A stretch of 64,000 nucleotides of DNA from Amphiura filiformis (GCF_039555335.1 NC_092629.1:3367912-3431911); one strand, 5' to 3'. Numbered from the stretch's first letter, positions 50,100 through 62,420 are shown. Translations and numbers: made by a program. The notes: generated from the letters alone by a model not told the origin.

Positions 50100-50408
50100 T
50101 TGGTCTTATTGGCGCGCACCCAGGTAATCGAGGAATGGTCAGAGTTTTTCACGATAGCAAGTGGAACACGGTATGTGATGATGAATGGGACATGAATGAC
50201 GGCAATGTCGTCTGTCGGGAATTGGGTTACCCCAGCGCAAGGGCAGTCTACGGTTCGGCAACTTTTGGCCACGGCTATGGTAATATTCTACTGGATGATG
50301 TGCGGTGCAATGGATCAGAGAGCAGTTTGTTGAATTGTTCACATGCAGGATATGGAAACCACAACTGTCATCATTCTGAAGATGCTGGTGTCCATTGTGA
50401 GAAAAAGG
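50100..50408 (+). CDS. SRCR domain S9, single exon
   Basis: A 309-nt exon after ATTTTGCCAG, ending AAG G|GTAAGT, phase 1 at both ends. It reads VGLIGAHPGNRGMVRVFHDS, KWNTVCDDEWDMNDGNVVCR, ELGYPSARAVYGSATFGHGY, LDDVRCNGSESSLLNCSHAG and GNHNCHHSEDAGVHCEKK. It has all six cysteines. VGLIG replaces the usual VRLVG at the start and WNT replaces WGT before C2. It is otherwise a standard SRCR module. Confidence 0.95.
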
Positions 50409-51325
50409 GTAAGTTGTCTGCAACAGTAGGGTGAACAATATTTATAAGCACTGTACAAGTGGCAATTTTTGCATGTTTAAGTTTTTTTGCTATGCCGATT
50501 TTTAATACATTGCTTGTTTTTAATTTCATTATTTTAATTTTTCTTACATAGACCTATATATACATGTGTACATTAAAAAACATTTGTGTGTTGTTATTTT
50601 TGCGGTAGCTTTGTTGTGCCCGAAAAGCTCAAAAATTAATGTACCACGAAATTTTCCCTTTTACTGTACCACACTGACGTGTTCAAAATAAACATCTTTT
50701 CAATTGAATGGCTATTCTACCCGAAATACATACAGCCTCTGTTGAAGACATGGCTTTAATCTCCCACACAGGGCATGTAGATTTCAAATAGAATCACCCA
50801 TTCAAGTAAACCCATTTGAAATTCACACTCCCTGTGTGTTTTTCATGGGGGTGTATAGATTTCAACTGGAAGAGCCCAATTCAATGATATATAAGTGGTA
50901 ATTTTCGTGAGGGTTTTATTTCGCGATTAGAACTCCAACCGTGAAAATAACACCTTGTGAATATATGCAATAATGAAATACAAGTATAGGGAAGGAATGG
51001 GCAATCGCAAAAATAACATTTGCGAACATGTGTCTCTCACTCCAAATCGCAAACATAAATGTATGTGAATACTACCACATGTACAGTATATGGCAGGTGC
51101 AAAACTATATATAGATAAAAAAATGCAAGATGTGAAAAGAATGCACTAAAAGGCACATTTTAAAAACATTGGGACATTGTTTGAGACAAATCAGACATTC
51201 TCTTTCTCTCGCTTTGTAATAAAAGAAGTCATCTACAATATTTTGAGGTAGTTCAAAAGTAGCATGAACAAAAAAAAATTGTTCCAATTTTTTGTAACAT
51301 TTGCTTACTATTTACTACTTTACAG
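50409..51325 (+). other. Intron between S9 and S10
   Basis: 50710-50880 is a further relative of the CCACAGGGG foldback family (GGCTATTCTACC... to ...AACTGGAAGAGCCC). No exon is seen. Confidence 0.55.
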
Positions 51326-51637
51326 TTCGCCTGGTTGGAGGCGCTACATCTCATGAAGGCACCGTTGAAATATACCTCAATAACGCCTGGGGCACCGTGT
51401 GCGATGTCGCATGGGACCTAACTGACGCAAATGTGGTATGCCAACAGTTAGGCTTCCCGGAAGCCACAGAGGCATTGAGTGGAGCGCATTTTGGTGCAGG
51501 GAGTGGTGTGATCTATAAGGATGCTGTGAAGTGTCAAGGGGATGAGAAGGAGTTGGATGATTGTCAAAGTGAACATGCAGACATTTGCCATACAGATGGT
51601 CACAATAGAGATGCTGGTGTACGGTGTGTTAACAATG
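51326..51637 (+). CDS. SRCR domain S10, single exon whose 3' edge seeds a tandem array
   Basis: A 312-nt exon after ACTTTACAG, ending AAT G|GTAAGA, phase 1 at both ends. It reads [80 protein letters not shown] and ADICHTDGHNRDAGVRCVNN. It has six cysteines; CDV replaces CDD after C2, and DGHNRDAGV replaces HxEDAGV. From GCCATACAGATGG in the last part of the exon through the donor and about 40 bases of intron, the sequence is then repeated about 65 times, so many equivalent 5' splice sites follow the first. Confidence 0.93.
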
Positions 51638-54600
51638 GTAAGATCATATATGTCCCAAGTATTAGCCATACTTGTGGTCGATAGAGACGCTGGTGTACGG
51701 TGTGTTAACAATGGTAAGATCATATATGTCCCAAGTATTAGCCATACAGATGGTCACAATAGAGACGCTGGTGTACGGTGTGTTAACAATGGTAAGATCA
51801 TATATGTCCCAAGTATTAGCCATACAGATGGTCACAATAGAGATGCTGGTGTACGGTGTGTTAACAATGGTAAGATCATATATGTCCCAAGTATTAGCCA
51901 TACTTGTGGTCGATAGAGACGCTGGTGTACGGTGTGTTAACAATGGTAAGATCAAATATGTCCCAAGTATTAGCCATACTTGTGGTCGATAGAGACGCTG
52001 GTGTACGGTGTGTTAACAATGGTAAGATCATATATGTCCCAAGTATTAGCCATACTTGTGGTCGATAGAGACGCTGGTGTGCGGTGTGTTAACAATGGTA
52101 AGATCATATATGTCCCAAGTATTAGCCATACTTGTGGTCAATAGAGACGCTGGTGTACGGTGTGTTAACAATGGTAAGATCATATATGTCCCAAGTATTA
52201 GCCATACTTGTGGTCAATAGAGACGCTGGTGTACGGTGTGTTAACAATGGTAAGATCAAATATGTCCCAAGTATTAGCCATACTTGTGGTCGATAGAGAC
52301 GCTGGTGTACGGTGTGTTAACAATGGTAAGATCATATATGTCCCAAGTATTAGCCATACTTGTGGTCGATAGAGACGCTGGTGTACGTGTGTTAACAATG
52401 GTAAGATCATATATGTCCCAAGTATTAGCCATACTTGTGGTCGATAGAGACGCTGGTGTACGGTGTGTTAACAATGGTAAGATCAAATATGTCCCAAGTA
52501 TTAGCCATACAGATGGTCACAATAGAGATGCTGGTGTACGGTGTGTTAACAATGGTAAGATCATATATGTCCCGAGTATTAGCCATACTTGTGGTCAATA
52601 GAGACGCTGGTGTACGGTGTGTTAACAATGGTAAGATCATATATGTCCCAAGTATTAGCCATACTTGTGGTCGATAGAGACGCTTGGTGTATGCGATGTG
52701 TGTTAACAATGGTAAGATCATATATGTCCCAAGTATTAGCCATACTTGTGGTCATGATAGAGACGCTGGTGTACGTGTGTTAACAATGGTAAGATCAAAT
52801 ATGTCCCAAGTATTAGCCATACTTGTGGTCGATAGAGACGCTGGTGTACGGTGTGTTAACAATGGTAAGATCATATATGTCCCAAGTATTAGCCATACTT
52901 GTGGTCAATAGAGACGCTGGTGTACGGTGTGTTAACAATGGTAAGATCATATATGTCCCAAGTATTAGCCATACTTGTGGTCGATAGAGACGCTGGTGTA
53001 CGGTGTGTTAACAATGGTAAGATCATATATGTCCCAAGTATTAGCCATACAGATGGTCACAATAGAGACGCTGGTGTACGGTGTGTTAACAATGGTAAGA
53101 TCATATATGTCCCAAGTATTAGCCATACAGATGGTCACAATAGAGACGCTGGTGTACGGTGTGTTAACAATGGTAAGATCATATATGTCCCAAGTATTAG
53201 CCATACTTGTGGTCAATAGAGACGCTGGTGTACGGTGTGTTAACAATGGTAAGATCAGATATGTCCCAAGTATTAGCCATACTTGTGGTCAATAGAGACG
53301 CTGGTGTACGGTGTGTTAACAATGGTAAGATCATATATGTCCCAAGTATTAGCCATACTTGTGGTCGATAGAGACGCTGGTGTACGGTGTGTTAACAATG
53401 GTAAGATCATAATGTCCCAAGTATTAGCCATACTTGTGGTCGATAGAGACGCTGGTGTACGGTGTGTTAACAATGGTAAGATCATATATGTCCCAAGTAT
53501 TAGCCATACAGATGGTCACAATAGAGACGCTGGTGTACGGTGTGTTAACAATGGTAAGATCAAATATGTCCCAAGTATTAGCCATACTTGTGGTCGATAG
53601 AGACGCTGGTGTACGGTGTGTTAACAATGGTAAGATCATATATGTCCCAAGTATTAGCCATACTTGTGGTCGATAGAGACGCTGGTGTACGGTGTGTTAA
53701 CAATGGTAAGATCATATATGTCCCAAGTATTAGCCATACTTGTGGTCAATAGAGACGCTGGTGTACGGTGTGTTAACAATGGTAAGATCATATATGTCCC
53801 AAGTATTAGCCATACTTGTGGTCGATAGAGACGCTGGTGTACGTGTGTTAACAATGGTAAGATCATATATGTCCCAAGTATTAGCCATACTTGTGGTCAC
53901 AATAGAGACGCTGGTGTATGGTGTGTTAACAATGGTAAGATCATATATGTCCCAAGTATTAGCCATACAGATGGTCACAATAGAGACGCTGGTGTACGGT
54001 GTGTTAACAATGGTAAGATCATATATGTCCCAAGTATTAGCCATACTTGTGGTCGATAGAGACGCTGGTGTACGGTGTGTTAACAATGGTAAGATCATAT
54101 ATGTCCCAAGTATTAGCCATACTTGTGGTCAATAGAGACGCTGGTGTACGGTGTGTTAACAATGGTAAGATCATATATGTCCCAAGTATTAGCCATACTT
54201 GTGGTCAATAGAGACGCTGGTGTACGGTGTGTTAACAATGGTAAGATCATATATGTCCCAAGTATTAGCCATACTTGTGGTCAATAGAGACGCTGGTGTA
54301 CGTGTGTTAACAATGGTAAGATCATATATGTCCCAAGTATTAGCCATACTTGTGGTCGATAGAGACGCTGGTGTACGGTGTGTTAACAATGGTAAGATCA
54401 TATATGTCCCAAGTATTAGCCATACTTGTGGTCGATAGAGACGCTGGTGTACGTGTGTTAACAATGGTAAGATCATATATGTCCCAAGTATTAGCCATAC
54501 TTGTGGTCGATAGAGACGCTGGTGTACTGTGTGTGAACAATGGTAAGATCATATATGTCCCAAGTATTAGCCATACTTGTGGTCACAATAGAGACGCTGG

Positions 54601-56705
54601 TGTACGGTGTGTTAACAATGGTAAGATCATATATGTCCCAAGTATTAGCCATACTTGTGGTCACGATAGAGACGCTGGTGTACGGTGTGTTAACAATGGT
54701 AAGATCATATATGTCCCAAGTATTAGCCATACTTGTGGTCACGATAGAGACGCTGGTGTACGGTGTGTTAATAATGGTAAGATCATATATGTCCCAAGTA
54801 TTAGCCATACTTGTGGTCAATAGAGACGCTGGTGTACGGTGTGTTAACAATGGTAAGATCATATATGTCCCAAGTATTAGCCATACTTGTGGTCACAATA
54901 GAGACGCTGGTGCACGGCGTTAACAATGGTAAGATCATATATGTCCCAAGTATTAGCCATACTTGTGGTCATGATAGAGACGCTGGTGTACGGTGTGTTA
55001 ACAATGGTAAGATCATATATGTCCCAAGTATTAGCCATACTTGTGGTCACAATAGAGACGCGGGTGTGCGGTGTGTTAACAATGGTAAGATCATATATGT
55101 CCCAAGTATTAGCCATACTTGTGGTCACGATAGAGACGCTGGTGTACGTGTGTTAACAATGGTAAGATCATATATGTCCCAAGTATTAGCCATATACTTG
55201 TGGTCACGATAGAGACGCTGGTGTACGTGTGTTAACAATGGTAAGATCATATATGTCCCAAGTATTAGCCATACTTGTGGTCAATAGAGACGCTGGTGTC
55301 ACGGTGTGTTAACAATGGTAAGATCATATATGTCCCAAGTATTAGCCATACTTGTGGTCACAATAGAGACGCTGGTGTACGGTGTGTTAACAATGGTAAG
55401 ATCATATATGTCCCAAGTATTAGCCATACTTGTGGTCATGATAGAGACGCTGGTGTACGGTGTGTTAACAATGGTAAGATCATATATGTCCCAAGTATTA
55501 GCCATACTTGTGGTCACAATAGAGACGCTGGTGTACGGTGTGTTAACAATGGTAAGATCATATATGTCCCAAGTATTAGCCATACTTGTGGTCGATAGAG
55601 ACGCTGGTGTACGGTGTGTTAACAATGGTAAGATCATATATGTCCCAAGTATTAGCCATACTTGTGGTCAATAGAGACGCTGGTGTACGGTGTGTTAACA
55701 ATGGTAAGATCATATATGTCCCAAGTATTAGCCATACAGATGGTCACAATAGAGACGCTGGTGTACGGTGTGTTAACAATGGTAAGATCATATATGTCCC
55801 AAGTATTAGCCATACTTGTGGTCGATAGAGACGCTGGTGTACGGTGTGTTAACAATGGTAAGATCATATATGTCCCAAGTATTAGCCATACTTGTGGTCG
55901 ATAGAGACGCTGGTGTACGGTGTGTTAACAATGGTAAGATCATATATGTCCCAAGTATTAGCCATACTTGTGGTCGATAGAGACGCTGGTGTACGGTGTG
56001 TTAACAATGGTAAGATCATATATGTCCCAAGTATTAGCCATACTTGTGGTCACAATAGAGACGCTGGTGTACGGGGTGTTAACAATGGTAAGATCATATA
56101 TGTCCCAAGTATTAGCCATACAGATGGTCACAATAGAGTCGCTGGTGTCCGGTGTGTTAACAATGGTAAGATCATATATGTCCCAAGTATTAGCCATACT
56201 TGTGGTCAATAGAGACGCTGGTGTACGGTGTGTTAACAATGGTAAGATCATATATGTCCCAAGTATTAGCCATACTTGTGGTTGATAGAGACGCTGGTGT
56301 ACGGTGTGTTAACAATGGTAAGATCATATATGTCCCAAGTATTAGCCATACTTGTGGTCACAATAGAGACGCTGGTGTACGGTGTGTTAACAATGGTAAG
56401 ATCATATATGTCCCAAGTATTAGCCATACAGATGGTCACAATAGAGACGCTGGTGTACGGTGTGTTAACAATGGTAAGATCATATATGTCCCAAGTATTA
56501 GCCATACTTGTGGTCAATAGAGACGCTGGTGTACGGTGTGTTAACAATGGTAAGATCATTTATGTCCCACGTATTAGCCATACTTGTGGTCATGATAGAG
56601 ATGCTGGTGTACAATGTGTGCCGCCAATGATGCGATAATTTATGTCCTATTTATTAGCCATACTGGTGTACAGTGTGCTTACAATGGTAAGATCATTTCG
56701 TCTGC
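51593..56705 (+). repeat. Array 2: about 65 tandem copies of an SRCR exon end plus its splice donor
   Basis: Each unit holds the codons for DAGVRCVNN (including C8), the donor AATG|GTAAGATC and intronic TATGTCCCAAGTATTAGCC. Units with CAGATGGTCACAATAGAG or TTGTGGTCACAATAGAG are 78 bp and keep the frame, giving a 26-residue repeat (HNRDAGVRCVNNGKIIYVPS plus six). Units with GGTCGATAGAG or GGTCAATAGAG are 76 bp and hit a stop. A few units lose one G (GTGTACGTGTG). Identity between units is very high; only the last units (after 56560) are decayed. Opposite-strand open frames are shadows. Confidence 0.97.
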
Positions 56706-57158
56706 TTAGTGCCAGAAGTGGGTAAGTGAAACAGCTGCCATGTGTTAGATGAGTACAATATATTCTGTGTAAATTGCCAATGTTCACAGAGCAGCTATAT
56801 TGCACTTACCCACTTCTGGCACTGCTTAGTACCAGAAATAGGTAAGGTGGAATTGCTGCCATGTGTTAGATGAGTACAATATACAAGCAAACTCAATGTT
56901 TCCAAGAGAGCTTACTAAACCACCACCAGGGTTCAACCTGCAACCTCTTGGACCATAGTTGAACGCCTTATCGTTTGAGCTAACTTGATTGCTTAAACTT
57001 AGAAACATTGAAAATGTCAGCTAAATGTGGCATACATAAGCCAATTTATAGTTGGAAATCAGCTCCTTATTCAAACAAAACTTTGATAACATTGTCATCA
57101 TTGCAATTGATCATCAGGTCACATATGAATTAACAGTTCATACTGATTCCAATTGCAG
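56706..57158 (+). other. Intron between array 2 and S11, with hairpin and SINE remnant
   Basis: AGTGCCAGAAGTGGGTAAGTG at 56709 is mirrored near 56799-56820 by CACTTACCCACTTCTGGCACT. A direct repeat of TGCCATGTGTTAGATGAGTA lies near 56737 and 56855. About 56900-57003 is a minus-strand SINE head (GGGTTCAACC, CTCTTGGACCATAG). 57030-57158 is shared with the flank of the inverted copy at 61984-62130. Confidence 0.6.
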
Positions 57159-57461
57159 TACGATTGATCAGCGGAGATAATGGGGAAGCCAGCAGGGTTG
57201 AAATCTTTGCGATACGGAAGTGGCGCTTCATTATGGTCGATGGTGACTCATGGAACATACAAGCAGCCAATGCTGTATGCAGAGACGTGGGCTACCATCC
57301 TGCTTCCGTGGCAACAACTGTTGACTTTCACAGCACTGAGATACATCCATTTAAGTTTCAGAGTATTTTCTGTGCAGATGATGCAGAGTCAGTTTTTGAT
57401 TGCAATTATGCGATTCATTTTGGAGCTGAGCATCTGAACGCTGCAGCTGTTATCTGTCGAG
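57159..57461 (+). CDS. Divergent SRCR domain S11, single exon lacking the C2-C7 pair
   Basis: A 303-nt exon after CCAATTGCAG, ending CGA G|GTAAGA, phase 1 at both ends. It reads VRLISGDNGEASRVEIFAIR, KWRFIMVDGDSWNIQAANAV, CRDVGYHPASVATTVDFHST, QSIFCADDAESVFDCNYAIH and GAEHLNAAAVICRG. It aligns along the whole SRCR fold, but WGTVCDD has become WRFIMVDGD and HNCxHxEDAG has become EHLNAAA, so C2 and C7, which pair with each other in SRCR domains, are both gone while C3, C5, C6 and C8 stay. A sister exon (S12) and an inverted copy share this. Confidence 0.88.
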
Positions 57462-57477
57462 GTAAGACGGGGAATGT

Positions 57478-57617
57478 CAGGGGCGTATTTAGAGGGGGGT
57501 GCACCCGGCGCGCGCCCCCTCTATTTTTTGCAGATCGGCGCCTGACTTTGTGTGGGCGCTGAGCCGCGGTGGCTCGGCGCCCCCTCTATTGAAAATTCTT
57601 GGATCCGCCCCTGAATG
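57478..57617. mobile_element. MITE with CAGGGGCG ends, just after the S11 donor
   Basis: The left end CAGGGGCGTATTTAG and right end CTTGGATCCGCCCCTG are imperfect inverted repeats of the common hAT-type CAGGGGCGGATCCA class. Immediate flanks share AATGT (possibly GAATGT) rather than a full octamer, so the superfamily call is less certain. The interior is CpG-rich (CGGCGCGCGCCCCCTC). It starts about 16 bases into the intron. Confidence 0.7.
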
Positions 57618-59609
57618 TATAGGTATGAAAAGGGTCACTGCCTCTATATAGTCTATATGTAATGATATTAACCCTAACGCCCAAGTTGCTTTTTGGTGAG
57701 GGTGAAGGAAGGAAGAGAGAAAGAAGAAGAGAAAACTGTTTTTCTCGTCTGTGGTTTGAACCACTGACCCCTCGGGTACCAGAGACATGGGAGACCAGTT
57801 TTTGTAAAATGAATGAAATACCCTGAATAAAGGTTGTTATCTATCCTGTGGGCTTCAAGCAGTCAATGTACACAATGTACTATGAACAGTAGTTGTAGTT
57901 CTAGACAAATATCCCTTACCATAGGGCTATCTGGAGTAACCCTATACTTTGGCTTAAATACCATTACACATTTGAACAAGGTATTGTAAAGTATTCTTTT
58001 TTTTTTAAATGTTGTGCAAGCGGAAAATTTTGAGATAGTTTTTATCAAAATCTGTGTATTTTTGATTTTTGTACTCCTTTGGAGCTGAACATTTGACATT
58101 TTTCGATCCAAATTGAGTTTCTTAATCCTTAAATAATTATGGTGGATATGTCCCTGACAATTACACATAGACTATATAATTATAGAGGCAGTGACCCTTC
58201 TCATACCTAAACATTCTCTGTCTTGTGTCAACATATGCAGGGCTGGGTTTACCTTTTTGGGCCCTGGGCCAGGCCAAAATTTAGAGGCCCCAAACTCTGC
58301 AAAAGGAAGCCATATATACATTCAAGGTGCCAAATGAACAACAACATTTAGGGATGACCCCCCCCCTGCTGTGTGAAGATGTGATAAATTGATCGCTTGA
58401 AGACATGTGTTCAGTTACCAAGGTCATTGCATACCCACGGTTGTTTGATGGCATGTAAAATGGAGTCATTTTTAAGAAAAGTTGAACAATGATGGCGCTA
58501 TTCATCTTAAATCGTTTTTGCATCTTTACAAGGGGTAGACACTTGTATAATGGCATTAGAACATCAGTAAAAAGACTAACAAATGACAAAGGAATTTTCA
58601 AAAAAAAATTTATCATGAAATGTAAGGTATAACTCATATCATTTGGTTAATTTCAATTTAAAATATATGTAAAGAGCGCCCTCAATTTGTACACAAATTT
58701 ACAGTTTATACTTTATAGAATAAAAATTATCACAAAAAAGTAGAAAAATATGAATAATTTGATATAGAAACGAAAATATATGTTAAAATTTGCTACAATA
58801 TAAATATATGTGTATACAGTTTGTTAGTTTGATAGCTGTTGGTATTATTGTTAAGTCTAGAATTGAACATTATGAAATGGTTGTTAGAAAAGTTAATAAA
58901 TGATTACATCAAACAACCGTGTACCGTACCTAATGACCAAGAATTTACAAGTTAAACATTACAGCATGGGAGTACGAGACAAGGGTATATATGATCGGAT
59001 GATGGGGGGGGGGGGCACACCCATATACATGTATTGGTAGGTGTTACATGCCTGCCAGTAGGCCCACATTTTTAATCAAACTCTACACCCAATGACTCCT
59101 TTTCTATCAGCTTTACATCAAATTTGAAGCGTGCATTTTAAACAAATTTAATATTTTTGTGGCAATTTTAGCTTCAAAAATGCAAAATCAAATTTTGCAC
59201 ATTTTTGCACAGAAAGTTATCTTCCACTGTCAATGACACCCAATTTTTAGTGGTCCACACACACTGATGACCCCAATTTTAAAGAGCCCACTCAGAATCG
59301 GACCCCCATGTTTTGTCAAAAAAATTGCGGCACCCCAGATAGACCCCTAGTATCAGTGTCCGGAAGGCATAAGTATGTCACTTTTGTATTTGAGTGTCCC
59401 CATGGGGCATAATATTTGATCTCCAAACCATGAAAATGGTCATAGTTATTTTGTAAGTTTTCTGTTGGTAGTGCTGATCTAACTATACAGGGTGTAGCCA
59501 GCTTTCTTGGTGTAGGGGGGGGGGAAACAAAATAAATTTTGTCCCAGTTTTGGTGTGATGGGGGGAAAAGACAACTAAAATTCCTATTTGCGTCATTTTG
59601 ACCTGGTAT
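57618..59609 (+). other. Unannotated intronic sequence
   Basis: AT-rich with G and C homopolymers (58361-58368, 59006-59015, 59514-59524). No exon, RNA gene or clear element is recognised. Confidence 0.4.
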
Positions 59610-59824
59610 TTAATCCTATGAGAACTACCTGCTGATTGGCCAAAAAGAAGTTTTCATTATCAATTGGACCAATCAGCAACATTGTTAGAATAATTTCATC
59701 ACGCAAAAACATTGGGTTGAATTATTTGCAAAGCTCCATTCTGATAGGTGATTAAAGTGAAGACATCATGTAATTGACCAATCAGAGGCAATGTTAGATC
59801 AGCAGGTAATGCTCAGGGGGTTAA
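59610..59824. mobile_element. TTAA-flanked MITE, copy 2
   Basis: TTAATCCTATGAGAACTACC at the left and an inverted relative GGTAATGCTCAGGGGGTTAA at the right, 215 bp, same family as 43394-43607. Confidence 0.75.
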
Positions 59825-60210
59825 TATAGGCGGGATATATACATATGCAGTAAAGTCTTTGAGCTTTAGGGGCTTTACAATGTGCGTTGATATTTTGCAC
59901 TATTTTGACCCATGATTAGGGCAAATTTTTGTGGGAAAGAAGAATTTTGGTAGCGCAGTAGACACACCGGGTAAATTTGGGAGCTTCTTTCCTTTTTTCC
60001 TTCCCCTTCTTTTTTTTCTCTCCCGCAGAAAGGAGGGATTTACGACTATTCTAATACTACGCCCACAGAATCGTGTAGAACATGATATTTACGCGGGAAA
60101 TACAACAAAATCACATCCGTAAGTGTATCACCAGACAAGAATCTGATTAAATAAGTGAAATTTTAGGCAATGAACTGGATGGAAATTTGAGTTGATTGAA
60201 TTTGTTAAAG

Positions 60211-61630
60211 TAGGGATGACCAATGAACCATCAACTTGATTAGAACACTCCCATAGACATGCAGGGAGCTCAACTGTGCACTGCTTGCACAGACATTTCT
60301 AAATTGAGCTCATTTTTTTATTTTTCATAATTTTTCTGTAAAAATTAGAGATGGTAATGCCAATTATGTTTTGTAACTATCCTGCAAATTACAGCATCAT
60401 AACTTATTTGGTTTTTCTGTAAGTGTGAGTCAAAATTGGTCCATCGCCACAGTGCGCTTAATTGCCAGTGGCCCAGTGCAGCACTGCTCAGAATGGCACA
60501 AAATATTCAGATGAATAAGATCAGGTGAACACCTTGACCTACTGAGCTGTAATTTGGCAGAGTTGTTGTTATTACCTCTATCATACCCTCTGTAAAAAGG
60601 GAAAAAAAACGGACAAGTAGATCTTGAGTTAAAAATTAAATCACCAGCTTCCCTTTGGAATTTCCAAACACCTTTCAAATCATGTTAAATAGACACCTTT
60701 CTGAACATAAATGTGAAGTTTCATGCTCATTTGTTGTATTATTCACCTGATCTCAACCCTAAACATTTTCTTATATTTATACCATCTGCACTGACTTGCT
60801 GCTATACACGCACAGGAGCTGTACTTTTAAAATACGCGCCTAATCAATAATGAGTCTTTCACTCCATTGTTAAAGTACTGTGCTCCTATGTAGCATATGG
60901 ACTGACCAGGCCCTGGATGTGATGGTTTTGTAGCACATGACAGTATTCATTCAAGCCTATCAAGGTCTGTTATTAGCCACTTGCTGAATGGCTGGGCATT
61001 ATGAGCTATCAAAGAGATACCTTATGCTGCTGCCAATCACAATAGAGGTTAAACATTTTGTTAAAACCCCAGAAGTGATATCAGGACAAAGCTGTGCATG
61101 TTGGTACTTGATTGTTTGGATTCCTATGTTGAAAATCCCTTGTAGTACATTAGTATTTTTCTTATGTGTAGTGTATATTGTTGTGGAAAAAAAGTTCACC
61201 TGGACTTTTGATTTTGTGCCACTTTGGCCATTATGGATGATTTTTGGCAAATGTTTTCTAAAAGCATGATTTCAGTGCCTCGGTTTGAAGAAATACTTAA
61301 TGCTATTGACTAGTAAAGTGCCATTTCATAAGAAACCCTTTGATACTTTCACAATATGCTTGTTTCATGTTTGCATATATATTAAAATAAAGAAATATAA
61401 AAAGGTAAATATATGCTTATACCAATTTTGCTCACATTGCTATATTTAGACTTTGTCAATTTATTTCGTTCAATGACCGGTCAGAATGGGAAACTTTGAA
61501 AATTCATAATTGAAAAGTTTTGACCGATTTTGACCATTTAACCACCAAAATACTTCTGTTGATGAGTTCTTTCCAGAAAACAATCTTTTGTAGCAAAAGG
61601 GGCAACATGAAATTATGATGGTCATCCCTA
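60211..61630. mobile_element. TAGGGATGACCA-family element, copy B
   Basis: Starts TAGGGATGACCA and ends TGGTCATCCCTA, with GTTAAAG directly repeated on both sides (60204-60210 and 61631-61637). It is the inverted counterpart of 40974-42339 along most of its length (e.g. GAGCTCCCTGCATGTCTATG and its complement). No transposase is recognised. It interrupts the left arm of the inverted duplication. Confidence 0.85.
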
Positions 61631-61677
61631 GTTAAAGGGGTAGCATTTAATACGAACAATATGGTATACCTTTTTAC

Positions 61678-61980
61678 CTCGACTGATGACAGCAGCGGCT
61701 TTGAGATGCTGCGCTCCAAAATGCAAGTCATACCCGCAATCGAATACTGACTCTACATCATCTGCACAAAAAATACTGTGAAACTGAAATGGACGTATCT
61801 CGGTGCTGTGAAAGTAAACAGTTGTTGCCATGGAAGCGGGATGGTAGCCCACGTCTCTGCAGACATCATTAGCTGCTTGTATGTTCCACGTGTCACCACC
61901 GACCATAAGGAAGCGCCACTTGCCTATACCAAAGACCTCAACCCTGCTGGCTTCTCCGTTATCACCGCTGATCAATCGTA
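61678..61980 (-). pseudogene. Inverted copy of the divergent SRCR exon, C8 also lost
   Basis: On the minus strand the exon keeps an acceptor (CCAATTGCAG), a 303-nt open frame and a donor (G|GTAAAA), both phase 1. It reads LISGDNGEASRVEVFGIGKW, RFLMVGGDTWNIQAANDVCR, DVGYHPASMATTVYFHSTEI and FGAQHLKAAAVISRG. Besides lacking C2 and C7 like S11 and S12, it has VIS in place of VIC, losing C8 and leaving C3 unpaired. It points against the main gene. Either it is a non-functional inverted duplicate or it belongs to an opposite-strand gene for which I see no other exon. Confidence 0.75.
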
Positions 61981-62139
61981 CTGCAATTGGAATCAGTATG
62001 AACTGTTAATTCATATGTGACCTGATGATCAATTGCAATGATGACAATGTTACCAGAGTTTGGATAAGGAGCTGAATAGCAACTATAAATTGGCTTATAT
62101 ATGTCACATTTAGCCAACACTTTCTATGTTTTCAAGTTT

Positions 62140-62420
62140 AAGCAGTCAAGTTAGCTCAATCAATAAGGTATTCTACTATGGTCCGAGAGGTTGCGGTTCA
62201 GTACACTCTTGTGGAAAAATTGAGTTGGCTTGAAATTCCCCTGGACAAGGAAATTACTGCTCATTGTCTTGTTGCACACATTTTAAGCGGCAAAGTCCAT
62301 GTGTTGTTAAATGATGTAATGATGGAATGATGTGGGGCCGTAGTGGTCAGCAACAACCTGTAAAGTGTGCTGAGGCTTGTGGATCAACATCTAGGCATTG
62401 TGCCTGTAGCGCACTATAAG
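62140..62420 (+). mobile_element. tRNA-derived SINE in the left arm
   Basis: A tRNA-like head AAGTTAGCTCAATCAATAAG (A box) with a decayed B box (GGTTGCGGTTCAGTAC), then the family body. It is the inverted counterpart of 62487-62822. Confidence 0.7.

Noticed and set aside
51448..56559. Minus-strand and alternate-frame repeats such as TPYTSVSI and YMSQVLAI
   Set aside because: Shadows of array 2; the recognisable SRCR end DAGVRCVNN is on the + strand only.
51593..56705. Array resembling a CRISPR
   Set aside because: Units are contiguous and nearly identical with no variable spacers, and the window is animal DNA; the unit derives from an SRCR exon.
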